DNA of 64,000 nucleotides from Isoetes taiwanensis (lineage: Eukaryota > Streptophyta > Lycopodiopsida > Isoetales > Isoetaceae), in NCBI GenBank assembly GCA_021234155.1, contig JAJEKV010000100.1, forward strand, positions 2,950,116 to 3,014,115, given 5' to 3'. The notes under the pieces were generated by a model, which had not been told where the DNA came from, searched no databases, and was given only the letters and a program-made list of their open reading frames with translations. Shown here piece after piece: positions 9,978-21,967 of this stretch; positions within the stretch are counted from its first letter, which is position 1, and each line of letters opens with the position of its first letter. Position numbers and translations under genes: made by a program.

Positions 9978-12900
9978 GGGTATGTTCATGATTATTGGCA
10001 GTTTGCTCTATGGGTGGGTCTGCATGATGCGACATCAAAAGCTTGTCGGTCGGAGGTGCTTCACCAAATGTTCTTGGACGACTATGACAAGTTCACCTGT
10101 ATTGGACTGTAAGTTATTGGTGGCATTGGTTTCGACATTTTTTATTGTTTGTCTGGTTGGGTGTAGCGGACACACTTTTAGGATGTAGACTTTATTTCTT
10201 CACAATTATTCGTCTAGCATGGATGATTTCCGCATCGTTTATCGTAATCTTGCATCATGGTTGTCGTTTGGGAAAATACATATATAGTGCTTTCCTGAAT
10301 ATGGGTGCAATAATTCCGTTTGTAAGGACATTTTTGACATTTTGCTTATCTTGTTCAGCATAGTAGATATCGGTTTTGCTTACCTTATTCATTTCTTCAT
10401 ATGACGAAGTATCTATTTTTCAACATGAGCATCTAGCACGGGTGCTGTGTTTTTGCATGTTCTCATTGGATGGCGGTTTATTGATTGGTATAGCAAGTGT
10501 ATAGCCCTTGTTGCCTGCTTGTATCAGGCTGTGATAACTTTGTGAGCAACGCGGGGGTGCCATGGTGGAAACTTTGTGGTTGTCGTTGGGTTGGCATGTC
10601 ATTTAAAGTTTTTTGGCTAGGTCATTTTATCATCGTTCTCATGCTTTTCTAGAAGTTAATGGCCAAGTAATATTTTTGGGTCTCTCATTCTTCATTTGGG
10701 TTGCCATAGCTCAAATACTTTTGGTGCTAGTTCACAATGATCTTGCTTTTAGCCTTTGCGTATTCACCATTACTTATTATGCCCGTAGCTTGGATTGCAC
10801 TGGATTGCATAGCAACTTTGGTATTGTGTTGACAGATATCGTGCTTTGGTATCAGTCTCTTTCATGCATTGCATGTCTCGAATTTGTGTTTATGTTGGGA
10901 GTTTAGGCTGATGAAATTTTTTCTTTTTACATTTGGCATGGTCTTGTGCTAACATTTGACGTGGAACCTTTCTTGTATCCTTATTTTCGAGCATACCCAG
11001 TCATAAGTTACGGTGCTCCATTGGCTCCGATCGGATGGCGTCCGGTTTTACCTAGGCCTTCCTTTCCTTTGGTTTTGAGTCATTATTCTATGTTCTTGAT
11101 GTCTTGATCCTTTTAGTCTGCGCTTGCACATTGTTTCATTTGATCATTTTGCATCGTTGTGATGTCATCATGCTTGGGCATTTTTCTAGGTTTCTTCATT
11201 TGTTGATTGGTGGACCATTATGAATGCATTCTTAGCAGAATTAGGTTATGTATGTGGATACGTTCTTATTTGAGGATGGGGTATGCTCTCTTTTCCTCGC
11301 TTTAACTTAGTGCAATTAGGGGTTCGTTTCTCATCTATTTTCATAAGGATTCGTTCATGCTCTCCATTTTATGTGCTTGTATTTTTTATTTTTGGCAGTC
11401 CTTATGCATACATTATTTCCATATGTCTCATGACATCCGTTATCCCCTTTGTTTCTTATTTCTTTAGTTCTACTCCACGGCCCCCGATATTCCATCCAAG
11501 CTTCTCGTACGGTTGCTCCGTTACCTCAACTATTTTCTTTGGTCAATGTTTTCGCTAATTTTTTTATTGCCCCTTCCTTTCCATTGCATTGTGGTGGATT
11601 CTTAGTGTTGGCACTCCGAAGTTCATTCGATATTGCAGGCTATGATCCATTCTTGTGGTTCCATTTTTCTCTGTCTTTAATGGGTATTTAGTATTTTCTA
11701 TTGCACCCAGACAATGCGTCCGAGTTCTCATTTTTTTTTTTCTCATCCTTGTCGTATTTGCATTTAACTCCTAATATGACTCGTCTCCTTTGGTTCCATT
11801 CTCATGTCGTAACTGAATTCTCCACTCCACCGCCTCTAGCCAACTGTTTTTATCGCCTCGATGTAGCACTTTTTTCGTCGTGGATGCGGCTTCCCATGTG
11901 TTAGAATTGGTAATATGCGTGAGGTTTCTTATGTTCAGGTTTGGGGATTGCATACGGTTGTTCCCTTCATATAATCATTTGCTTGCTCCTTTATTTACAT
12001 ATCTCGATGTCGTTTGTCTATAGAAGTTGTTTGCATGATTTGGTTTTTATAATCATTTGCTTGCTCCTTTATTTACATATCTCGATGTCGTTTGTCTATG
12101 GAAGTTGTTTGCATGATTTGGTTTTCATGTTTTGTTTTGTTCTACTTGCTTTATTGGACACTATTTTTGGCAATCATTCCATTTGTCCTTCCCAAGCGTT
12201 TCCATCTTTTCGGTCTTTCACATTCTCTTTAGCATGATCATCGAGTCTCCATTGGGTTTTATTTGGTCTTTGTTATTTGTTGCTATAATTTCATACTTGT
12301 ATTTTGACCTTTTTTAGATCCTCTTTTTCCATGATACTTCATTTTTACTTTGCTCCACCTCTTCAATTTCCTTGCCTTCCATTTCTTTTCGTTCCATGTT
12401 ATCTCATTTGGCCCAATGGCCTATTTATTGCATTGGCTTCATTGGTTCCATAAACGAGTGTCATCCATGTGTGTTATTGTTCCTAAATATGCTTTGCCTT
12501 AGTATCTCATTGTCCCCTCACCGCTCTTGCCTCACCTATCCTCCCTAACACCATTGACTCCACGTCGTCATTTAACTTCATTGCGATTTTTCTTTCTTCA
12601 GTTCTCCACATTAGTCCCTTCCATTCCATTTTGCCGTAATATACCATTGTTCCTTCACCTCTCTTCTCTGACTTTCCTCTTTTTGACCCCATTAACTCCT
12701 TTGAATAGTGGCCTTTCTACCTTTGCTCCCATATGTCTCGTTTTTTTTTCACCTTTTTGCTTTACTTTATTTATCCCATTGATTTTCTGACTTCACTCAT
12801 CTAGTCATGTTTGTGCGGAGTTGCCTCCTTTTTTCTATGGTTTATTTATGCCTTTGTTTTACGCTAGTATTTCTAGATTACATACCCTTCATTTCTATCT

Positions 12901-13156
12901 TTACCATGTCCTTTTTTGGTGGTCCTTTGTCAATTAGTCTTAGATTCTCGATGAGTTTTTTGATTTCATAGTTCTTGATTCTTTCTCATTCTTTGCTCCT
13001 TGTAATTTTTGTCACAATTTCTTAATTAGTCATTTTTTGGTTCAGGTCCTTTTTTGTCCCTTTGCTCTAATTTTTCGCTATTCCTTGTTTTATTTTTTAT
13101 TTTTATTTTTTTGGGGGTCCCTTCATCTTTTCTTTGTAGTGCTCGTTTCTCATTTA
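9978..13156 (+). repeat. Left arm of giant inverted repeat
   Basis: This 3.2-kb stretch is repeated in inverted orientation at 14557-17672. In a 60-base stretch compared by eye (about 10003-10062 against the complement of 17581-17640) there are four mismatches, about 93% identity. The plus strand is T-rich and gives many short hydrophobic reading frames, but they are not conserved in frame between arms and I see no domain. The left end starts only 40 bp after the MITE. Confidence 0.9.
11971..12126 (+). repeat. 78-bp tandem duplication in left arm only
   Basis: A unit beginning ATAATCATTTGCTTGCTCC is present twice in direct tandem at 11971 and 12049. The equivalent place in the right arm (about 15600-15670) has one copy. 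The duplication therefore arose after the two arms formed, or was lost from the right arm. Confidence 0.85.
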
Positions 13157-13856
13157 GTTTCCTTCCCTATTTTGTCTTTGCTCCATGTGTTTGTGGTGTC
13201 TCCGTTGTTGTAGCCTCATTTAATTCTTTTTCTTAAGTTTTGGTCATGTTTTCTATGTATCTATGTATCTGTCTATTTCTCTAATTCCTCGGTTGCTCTT
13301 GCTCCCTCATTTCCTCTTTCATCCCTTGCATCGCTTTTGTCCTGACTCCTTTTCTTCTTCTCTCTTGAGTCGCCTTAATTGTTATTTGCCCTATTCGTAT
13401 CTAGATCATGGGTGCCCATTGCTCGAGTTATCCCTCTTTCTCCACCAGTCTCGCTTAGCCCGTTATTCCATTTGTCCCATTTGTCTAGTTCATTCTAGTT
13501 GTTCTATTTTGCCCACTCCTCCATCAATTTTGTTTTTTGCCTAGTCAGTCTCCCCCATTCTTTTAGCCTAGTTCATCCGCTTTGTCTTTATCGGTCTGTT
13601 TTTCTTTTGCCGTCGTCTTAGTTTCTTGTATCATTGTTGCATTTTGTTGGTCAGGTCTTTCTTGTTCCATGACTTTCGGGCGTCCCTTTGGCTTTTCTCT
13701 CTGCCTTGTTCATGTTGGTCTTATCCTTGTCTATTCATCCTTTTTTGCCCGTTTTTCCAGTCTTTTCCTGCCCCATTTTTTTCCTAGTCATTCAGTTTGC
13801 TCCAATTTTTTGAGATGGGTTCCTCTTCTATCGGCCACTTGATTGTGTCATAGGAC

Positions 13857-13921
13857 CCATCCTAGGAATGCCACGGTTCTATTGCGATAGTATCGCAATA
13901 GAACCGACATTCCTTGGATGG
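13857..13921. repeat. 65-bp imperfect hairpin, copy H1
   Basis: Perfect 14-base arms GTTCTATTGCGATA and TATCGCAATAGAAC surround one central base at 13890. They extend outward with few mismatches to CCATCCTAGG on the left and CCTTGGATGG on the right. The same hairpin, with GGACGCC on one side, recurs inverted at 18732-18792, exactly at the broken end of a LINE. Confidence 0.85.
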
Positions 13922-14149
13922 GGACGCCTTCTCTCGCTTCTCCTATTTATACCACCTCTATTTCATTTCTTTTTTCATCGGCGTTCTCTTGAGCTTCTTC
14001 CATTTCTGCTCTTTGGCTCCACAAATTTCCCGTCCGCCTCTCCCTTCTTCAGCTTGTTGTCATATCAAAGGTTTTTCATTTTTTGTGGGTTCGTGTTTAG
14101 TCAATGGTGTGGCTTAGTGGCCTTCTATTCTTGTGATATCTCTCTTTCT

Positions 14150-14470
14150 CAATGCCACATTGTAGCCTTCAAGACAGCCGCATTGTAGCCTTCAGGACAG
14201 TATTTTATTTATTCATTCATGTTTTCTCTCGGTGTGGCATTGTAGCCTCTGAGATAATATTTATTATTCATGTTTTCCCTCGGCGTGGCGCTGTTGCCTC
14301 CGAGATCATATTTATTGTTCATTTCTCTCGGCGTGGCGCTGTAGCCTCCGAGGCAGCACTAATCGGTTGTTTTTTCCCGCGATGGTCATTCCGCTGACGG
14401 TTCCCGATTGGTCGGCTGTTGTTTCTTTCTCGGCGTGGACCTGGAGCCTCCGAGTATTCTTGCCGATGGC
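14150..14470 (+). repeat. About 50-bp degenerate tandem repeat
   Basis: Units containing CGGCGTGGCGCTGTAGCCTC and CCGAGATCATATTTATTGTT recur at about 14228, 14278, 14327 and 14430, with earlier half-units of ATTGTAGCCTTCAAGACAG at 14160 and 14185. Units diverge mainly at CpG positions. Confidence 0.65.
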
Positions 14471-14556
14471 ATCTGACTCATTGACGGGTTATTTTTCTTT
14501 CAGCCTTGATTCTGAAGGATTGTTTAAGGCTTTGTGGTTGTCATAGTGCGTGGGGT

Positions 14557-17500
14557 CGTGAATGAGAAACAAGCACTACAAAGAAAACATGAAAGGACCC
14601 CTAAAAAATAAAACAAGGAATAGCGAAAAATTAGAGCAGGAACAGCGAAAAATTAGAGCAAAGGGACAAAAAAGGACCTGAACCAAAAAATGACTAATTA
14701 AGAAATTGTGACAAAAATTACAAGGAGCAAAGAATGAGAAAGAATCAAGAACTATGAAATCAAAGAACTCATCGAGAATCTAAGACTAACTGACAAAGGA
14801 CCACAAAAAAAGGACATGGTAAAGATTGAAATGAAGGGTATGAAATCTAGAAATACTAGTGTAAAACAAAGGCATAGATAAACCATAGAAAAAAGGAGGC
14901 AACTCCGCACAAACAGACTGGATGAGTGAAGTCAGAAAATCAATGGGATAAATAAAGCAAAAAAGGTGAAAAAACGAGACATATGGAAGCAAAGGTAGAA
15001 AGGCCACTATTCAAAGGAGTCAATGGGGTCAAAAAGAGGAAAGTCAGAGAAGAGAGATGAAGGAACAATGGTATATTACGGCAAATGGAATGGAAGGGAC
15101 TAATGTGAAGAACTGAAGAAAGAAAAAACCGCAATGAAGTTAAATGACGACATGGAGTCAATGATGTTAGGGAGGATAAGTGAGGCAAGAGATGTGAGGG
15201 GACAATGAGATACTAAGGCAGAGCGTATTTAGGAACAATAAGACACATGGATGACACTCGTTTATGGAACCAACAATGAAGCCAATGCAATAAATAGGCC
15301 ATTGGGCCAAATGAGATAACATGGCACAAAAAGGAATGGAAGGCAAGGAAATTGAAGAGGTGGAGCAAAGTAAAGATGAAGTATCATGGATAAAGAGGAT
15401 CTAAAAAAGGTCAAAATACAAGTATGAAATTATAGCAACAAATAATAAAGACCAAATAAAACCCAATGGAGACTCGATGATCCTTCTAAAGAGAATGTGA
15501 AAGATCGAAAAGATGGAAACGCTTGGGAAGGACAAATGGAACGATTACCAAAAATAGTGTCCAATAGAGCAAGTAGAACAAAATAAAACATGAAGACCAA
15601 ATCCATGCAAACAACTTCTATAGACAAACGACATCGAGATATGTAAATAAAGGAGCAAGCAGATGATTATAGGAAGGGAACAACCGTATGCAAATCCCCA
15701 CACCCGAACATAAGAAACCTTACGCATATTACCAATTCTAACACATGAGAAGCCGCATCCATGACGAAAAAAGTGCTACATCGAGGCGATAAAAACAGTT
15801 GGCTAGAGGCGGCGGAGTGGAGAATTCAGTTACGGCATGAGAATGGAACCAAAGGAGATGAGTCATATTAGGAGTTAAATGCAAATACGACAAGGATGAG
15901 AAAAAATGAGAACTGGGACGCATTGTCTGGGTGCAATAGAAAAAACTAAATACCCATTAAAGACAGAGAAAAATGGAACCACAAGAATGGATCATAGCGT
16001 GCAATATCTAATGAACTTCGGAGTGCCAACACTAAGAATCCACCACAACGCAATGGAAAGGAAGGGGCAATAAAAAAATTAGCGAAAACATTGACCAAAG
16101 AAAATAATTGAGGTAACGGAGCAACCGTACGAGAAGCTTGGATGGAATATCAGGGGCCGTGGAGTAGAACTAAAGAAATAAGAAACAAAGGGGATAACGG
16201 ATGTCATGAGATATATGGAAATAATGTATGCATAAGGACTGCCAAAAATAAAAAATACAAGCACATAAAATGGAGAGCATGAACGCATCCTTATGAAAAT
16301 AGATGAGAAAACAAACCCCTAATTGCACTAAGTTAAAGCGAGGAAAAGAGAGCATAAGAACGTATCCACATACATAACCTAATTCTGCTAAGAATGCATT
16401 CATAATGGTCCACCAATCAACAAATGAAGAAAACCTAGAAAAATGCCCAAGCATGATGACATCACAACGATGCAAAATGATGAAATGAAACAATGTGCAA
16501 ACGCAGACTAAAAGGTTCAAGACATCAAGAACATAGAATATCGACTCAAAACCAAAGGAAAAGAAGGCCTAGGTAAAACCGGACGCCATCCGATCGGAGA
16601 TGGAGCACCGTAACTTATGACTGGGTAAGCTCAAAAATAAGGATACAAGAAAGGTTCCATGTCAAATGTTAGCACAAGACCATGCCAAAAGAAAAAACTT
16701 TCATCAGCCTAAACTCCCAACATAAACACAAATTCGAGACATGCAATGCATGAAAGAGACTGATACTGAAGCACGATATCTGTCAACACAATACCAAAGT
16801 TGCTATGCAATCCAGTGCAATCCAAGCTACGGGCATAATAAGCAATGGCGAATACGCAAAGGCTAAAAGCAAGATCAATGCATAATTATAACAAGCATGA
16901 ACTAGCGCCAAAAGTAGTCGAGCTATGGCAACCCGAATGAATGAGACATACAACCCAAACACATTACTTGGCAATTAGCTTCTAGAAAAACATGAGAACG
17001 GTGATAAAATGACCTAGCCAAAAAACTTTAAATGACATGCCAACCCAAAGACACGACAACCACAAAGTTTCCACCATGGCACCCTCCCGTTGCTCATAAA
17101 GTTATCACAGCCTGATACAAGCAGGCAACAAGGGGGCTATACACTCGCTATACCAATCAATAAACCGCCATCCAATGAGAACATGCAAAAACACATGCAC
17201 TCGTGCTAGATGCTCATGTTGAAAAAATAGATACTTCGTCATATGAAGAAATGAATAAGGTAAGCAAAAAACGATATCTATTATGCTGAACAAGATGAGC
17301 AAAATGTCAAAAATGTCTTTACTAACGAAATTATTGCACCCGTATTCAGAAAAGCACTATATATGTATTTTCCCAAACGACAACCGTGATGCAAGATTAC
17401 GATAAACGATGCAGAAATCATCCATGCTAGACGAATAACTGTGAAGAAATAAAGTCTACATCCTAGAAGTGTGTCCGCTCCGCCCAACCAGACCAACAAT

Positions 17501-17672
17501 AAAAAATGTAGAAACCAATGCCACCAAAAACTTACAGTCCAATACAGGTGAACTTGTCATAGTCGTCCAAGAACATTTGGTGAAGCACCTCTGACCGACA
17601 AGCTCTTGATGTCGCGTCATGCAGACCCACCCAAAGAGCAAACTGCCAATAATCACGATCATGCCTATATGA
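14557..17672 (-). repeat. Right arm of giant inverted repeat
   Basis: This is the inverted counterpart of 9978-13156. The inner end is shared as TCTTTGTAGTGCT plus TTTCTCATT (left arm about 13131-13156). The outer end is shared through GTGATTATTGGCAGTTTGCT. Small indels and scattered substitutions separate the arms. As in the left arm, open frames here are short, hydrophobic and not supported. Confidence 0.9.
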
Positions 17673-18731
17673 AAAGTGCACTATCCATAGGCCTACGATG
17701 ATAGTGAGATCACAATGACACAAGCTGCAACAACTGCGAAACTTGGAAAACCAAGAAGAGAGTCAAGCCTTTAATATAATTGTCCATGGGATCACCCACA
17801 TGGGCCACAAGAAGGTAATGTAAAGACCAAAAAATGACAGCTTAATGTGAGCACCCGTGGGGCACCCATTCGTAACGATGGGGAAGTTTCGACAAATCGG
17901 GGTGGAGCACCGCCGCCTAATCCGACTGCGGTCGACTACACGGCAAAAACCAAATCGGCCGTGACCTATGGCGGCCCGGATCGAGGCAAACCCACCACCT
18001 CAAATGGATGCTTAGTGCAGGTCGGTTTGAGCGGCACTCCCCGGTTGCGGATTGAAGTAAAACCGCCCTCGAAAAACCATGAGATCGGAAAAAGCGAAAT
18101 CATCTATCAATTTGTGCGCATGAAAAACCATGAAAAAACACAAAGAGACGAAGAGGTTGAATGGGGGATCTGAATCAGAGCTGCTTGATGCGGAAGAACA
18201 ATAAGATCTAAGCCAAACAATAAAAGCTTATCAAATAAAGGGAATCGTCAGAACACAACAGTAGTTCATGGGCTAGTTTAATCAAACCTCCAGACGGAAT
18301 ATCAGAGCGGATCATGTACAAAGAACCAAATGGAATAAGAAAAGCCGTGAAAAACCCAATCTGATGACAAAAGAAGGAAAACACCAAAGCAGGCATCCCA
18401 ACAATAACCTTGGTTCTTCTCTATGAAACAAAAAACTAAAAACAATAGCAACGATTCGGACAATCTGACCTTTGATTTCCAAGCTACCGGTCAGAGCTTT
18501 AGGTGGGTTGCGGTGGCCTACTGAAGGTCGGCCCGCTCAACCTAAACCCCACATGATCCATCAACGAGCAGGCCTGCATCAAACCAGCACCAAACAAACC
18601 CAGAAGCGACAAATCAAGCCCAGGCAACCCCAAACTTGTACGCGCGCTGCAGACCCGTTTTCCTCAGTAGAAGAATAGGTAGGAAATGGGAAGCAGACCT
18701 GTTTGTCCTCAGCAGAAGCATAGGTAGGAAA
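17673..18731. other. Unique stretch, no gene supported
   Basis: From 17850 to 18100 the DNA is richer in G and C than its surroundings and is open in one plus-strand frame for about 108 codons, beginning at a GTG. The peptide shows no recognisable domain. The rest is AT-rich with nothing identifiable. Confidence 0.35.
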
Positions 18732-18792
18732 GGCGTCCCCATCCAAGGAATGTCGGTTCTATTGCGATACTATCGCAATAGAACTGTGGCAT
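18732..18792. repeat. Hairpin copy H2 at LINE break
   Basis: This is the inverted copy of H1, with the same 14-base arms GTTCTATTGCGATA and TATCGCAATAGAAC around base 18770 and the same GGCGTCCCCATCCAAGGAAT on one side. Read on the minus strand it directly follows the last recognisable codons of the LINE endonuclease. Confidence 0.85.
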
Positions 18793-19561
18793 TATTATTC
18801 AGTAAGCTGACATTAAACTTGAATGGAGTATCATCATATCTACTCTGAGGTGAAATGCCTGTGTCCAAGATCTGTGGGTAGTGATCTGAAATTGAATTGC
18901 TACAGTCATTATTAATGATCAGATTATCCCAGCCTTCTAAGGTAGAAATGCTGGTATAGTATCTGTCCAAAAGGCAGTATACTCTGTCATTCCCTTTTCT
19001 CTTGTTGCTCCAAGAGTATGCATTAGAGGAAGAGGGAGCATGGTATATAAAGCTGTGAGCCAGTTTGTCCCATTGAGTCCTCTCCCCTTTTGACATATTA
19101 ATCTTTTTTCCTGCCTTTTGTTCCCACGAGGGGGTATTATTAAAATCTCCACTAAGAATCCAGTTGCTGGTACTCTGTCCTTGCAGCCAATCTGTCATAT
19201 TTTTCCATTGTTCTTCTCTTTCCTCAGGGGAGGTAGAGGCATAAACATTTATAATGCCTACTTGCTCCTGCCCAATCTCCAAGAAGACCACCTGCCATCT
19301 ACCCGAGGGATGCAAAAAAGAATTTAACTTTTTATACCCACTCCAAGCAATGCAAATGCCACCTTTTGTGCCATCTGCAGGAGCCCAGATGGATTCCCCA
19401 TTGGGGAAAATCCAGTTTCCCAGATTTGAAGCCTCAAAAGCTGGTAGCCTATGCTCCTATAGTAGAACTATGTCTGCTTTGAGTTCCTTGAGAGCTATTA
19501 GAGCCCTTTTCCTTTTCAGGGGACCCTTAATTCCTCTTAAATTCCATGTGACTATCTTCAT
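18785..19561 (-). pseudogene. LINE ORF2, endonuclease domain only
   Basis: The ATG at 19561 starts MKIVTWNLRGIKG, the typical N-terminus of a LINE apurinic-like endonuclease, which nicks target DNA for reverse transcription. A TAG at 19459-19457 interrupts the conserved motif where QEHRL would be expected (LL*EHRL), consistent with a C-to-T change of a Gln codon. Downstream, in the same frame, are LSGDFNN (around 19150) and the catalytic SDHYP (around 18885). The frame ends at hairpin H2 after FNVSLLNNN. With the stop and no reverse transcriptase it cannot be active. Confidence 0.85.
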
Positions 19562-21052
19562 TGAGATTTGGAGCTTCTTGTGATAGGCCCATTTTCTCTG
19601 GGGGTATAGACCTTTTTCTGTCTTTTTTTAACCTGTGGCAGAGGAGTAACAGAATTTTGTTCTTTAAGTTCACTCCTCAATTCATCTTCACAATCTTCTT
19701 CATCATCCCAGAACTTACCAGACAATCTGGAAGAGGGATCTTTCAACTCTCTCAATTGTGCTGCTGGAGTCTTAAAAACTTCCCTTTCCAAAATTGATGT
19801 ATTCACAGGAGTGACCACTTCCAATTCTTGCCAGAAGGGCTTATAGGTCTATTGATTTGTTCACTAACAATTTCCTGGCCAACTGGAGTTACAAGTCTTT
19901 GGGGCTGGATCCCCAATGCTTGGCCAGCAGGACTTACAGGCCTACTGTAGTGTTCAACATCAATTTCCTGGCCTTCTGGAGTTACAAGCCTTTGGTTTGA
20001 GCCAGTATCCAGATCCTCTGCATAAGATGGAGCCTTATGATGGATCAATTCTTTGTGTAGGGTACTTGGTGTAGGTTCTTCAACAATAGAATGGTGAAGG
20101 ATATCTGTTGTGACATCCTTTATGACTAAAATCGGGTCTGTAACCTCTGATCCTTTGGGGAATAGTTCCATAACAGGAAGGGGGAAGTCAGTACTATTGT
20201 TGGCTTGAAGCATCAGGAGAGGAGCTTTAGGTGAGCTCGGCTCCCCTTTCTCCTTATACCCAGATGACTCCTCGGACGAGGAATAATCATTCCCATTCAA
20301 CTGAGGCTCTCTTATTGTGAGAGGCATGGATCTATTTTCTACAACAGAGGTTTTGTCCCCCATGATTCCTTTTCCCTTGGAATCTGGGTTATTAAGAACC
20401 TTCACTTTAGAAGCATCCTCCAGAAACTGTACCTTCCCTTTCCATTCAGTTCTTAGTTTTTTTTCTAAGCTCTTCCCTGACTCCACTTTAGCTCTCTCTT
20501 TTTCTTTTTCTTCCCTGATTTTTTGTTTCCTTCTTTTTCTTTTTTCACTACCATTCTTGTTCTGTCTATATCTTTCAGCCCTTCCTTTATTTGGTGTGAT
20601 CCAGCTCTCTTCCTTCTGTTTCCCCTGATCTATTTCTTTTGGGGGCTCCCTTGGCTCTTTCCCTCCTTTGCAAACTTTCCCCCATGGAGCCTTAACCCAC
20701 AGGCCGAGCATGGCTGAGGCAATCCTTGCCATACCAATTTTAGAGTTTTGGGATTACCAAAGTAGTCCACAAAGTTTATGTCGCCCGGGATTGGTTTTAG
20801 CAGGTCGATTTGTGCCCAAACTCTTGGGGCTTTATCTTGAGAGACTTCCCAGCTAATGATATTCCCAGTCTGCTGAAACAGAGTGAGCAGAAACTGCTCA
20901 TTCCAATACATGGGATTTAAGCCTTGTAAGGAAGTCCAGGCCGGGTGAAACAGCTCAGAAACGTTTTGAGGGTCGAAAGAGGGGTACCATTTTTGAAAGA
21001 AAAATTGAGTATTGGCTTTGGAAATGGTTCCTTGTTTGGGGTCCAAGCACAA
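19562..21052 (-). pseudogene. LINE ORF1, DUF4283 and zinc-knuckle type
   Basis: ORF1 proteins of plant LINEs bind the element RNA. The first part (21052-20630) shows the DUF4283-like pattern PAWTSLQGLNPMYWNEQFL, then VWAQIDLLKPIPGDI, then WQGLPQPCSACG, the start of a zinc knuckle. A frameshift near 20690 moves the rest into the frame open from 20690 to 19803, which is rich in Lys, Glu and Ser and contains a repeated RLVTPEGQEI / RLVTPVGQEI segment. Another shift near 19820 leads to the last part, ending at 19558 just before ORF2. At least two frameshifts make this a pseudogene. Confidence 0.75.
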
Positions 21053-21060
21053 TATAGTGG

Positions 21061-21967
21061 GTCAAAAAAGTCAGTTTTTGAACTATGAAAGTAGTTGGAA
21101 AATTAGTGGGAAATTTAGGTTGTATTTTGAATTTTCCGAAGTTAACGGGGAAAGGGAGGGCTCGGGACGAAATAGCAAGAATGGGAGATGGGAGGGAATT
21201 CGTTTGCTGCCGAATCTTCTGGGTCCATTCTGATTCAACATCCCACTTCCGTTACATAGCTAAAGCGGCCTCAACTTTTCTCCTATCCTCAGGTTTTTCC
21301 CTCAGTTTTTTCCCTCAGGTTTGTCTTCCCTCAGGTCTTTCCCTCAGGTTTTTCTTCCGGCCCTGCTAATTCTCTAGTTTATGAACTCTCAAGTTTTTTT
21401 GCCCTGAAACTTTCTCTCATTCCATCAAAGGATTAGAATGGGGATTTCTTTTTTATTGTCCACGTTTGTGCTACAAAGCGGGAACAAGGGGAAAAGGCAA
21501 ATCAGCGGTTCTTTCTTTTCTTGTTAAACTTGGCGTTTATTTCTTGTTGGGTGATGTAGTGATGAGTCTTAATTTCATACATGTTATGGTCATCTCTCTA
21601 GATAGCTTGTTGGGTAATGCTGGAACTTAAGTTTTCACATGCATTGTTGATCTCTCTTGGCAGGGAAAATCCAGGACTATAATAGATCTTGTGCACATAA
21701 AGCATCTCTAGCCAATTGTTACAAAACCGTTAGTTTTAATTCAAGCTAGCCATATCTAACTTTAAATTCTTGCTCTGATTTATTATGAGAATTTATAAGT
21801 CCATGTTATATCTTTTGCATTACACTATTACTCTATGATTGTAGGAAATTTGAAAAAGACAACGTTGCCTCTCTTCTTGTGTACAGTTAGTTGTGCATAT
21901 TTTTGAATGTTTATGCAAATTTAGTTAAGCCTTGTCTTACTGATGTGCATGTAGGTAGTTGTATCTC
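21061..21967. other. Spacer with CCTCAGG repeats
   Basis: No gene is seen. From about 21287 to 21360 there are five or six copies of an 11-12 base unit TTTTCCCTCAGG. The end of the stretch, TGCATGTAG before 21959, looks like a splice acceptor, so an upstream non-coding exon of the next gene may lie here. Confidence 0.4.

Larger units (their letters stand above)
13157..14556. other. Loop between the inverted arms
   Basis: This 1.4-kb single-copy spacer contains no gene I can support. It holds the hairpin at 13857-13921 and the tandem repeat at 14150-14470. The remainder is T- and C-rich without recognisable coding sequence. Confidence 0.6.
18785..21060 (-). mobile_element. LINE fragment C, 3' half missing
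   Basis: On the minus strand there is an ORF1 (21052 to about 19560) followed by the start of ORF2 (19561 to 18785). Reverse transcriptase, RNase H-like and 3' parts are absent; the element stops after the endonuclease domain at hairpin H2. LINEs normally lose their 5' end during target-primed reverse transcription, so loss of the 3' end means later deletion or rearrangement. The 5' boundary is not defined; a plausible 5' leader runs to about 21250. Confidence 0.85.

Noticed and set aside
11283-11691. Hydrophobic ORFs in the inverted repeat, also seen in the other arm
   Set aside because: They follow from T-rich DNA. Lengths and frames are not kept between arms, as they would be under coding constraint.
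17847-18173. 108-codon frame in GC-richer DNA
   Set aside because: It begins at GTG, not ATG, and the peptide shows no family. Kept only as a note on the spacer.
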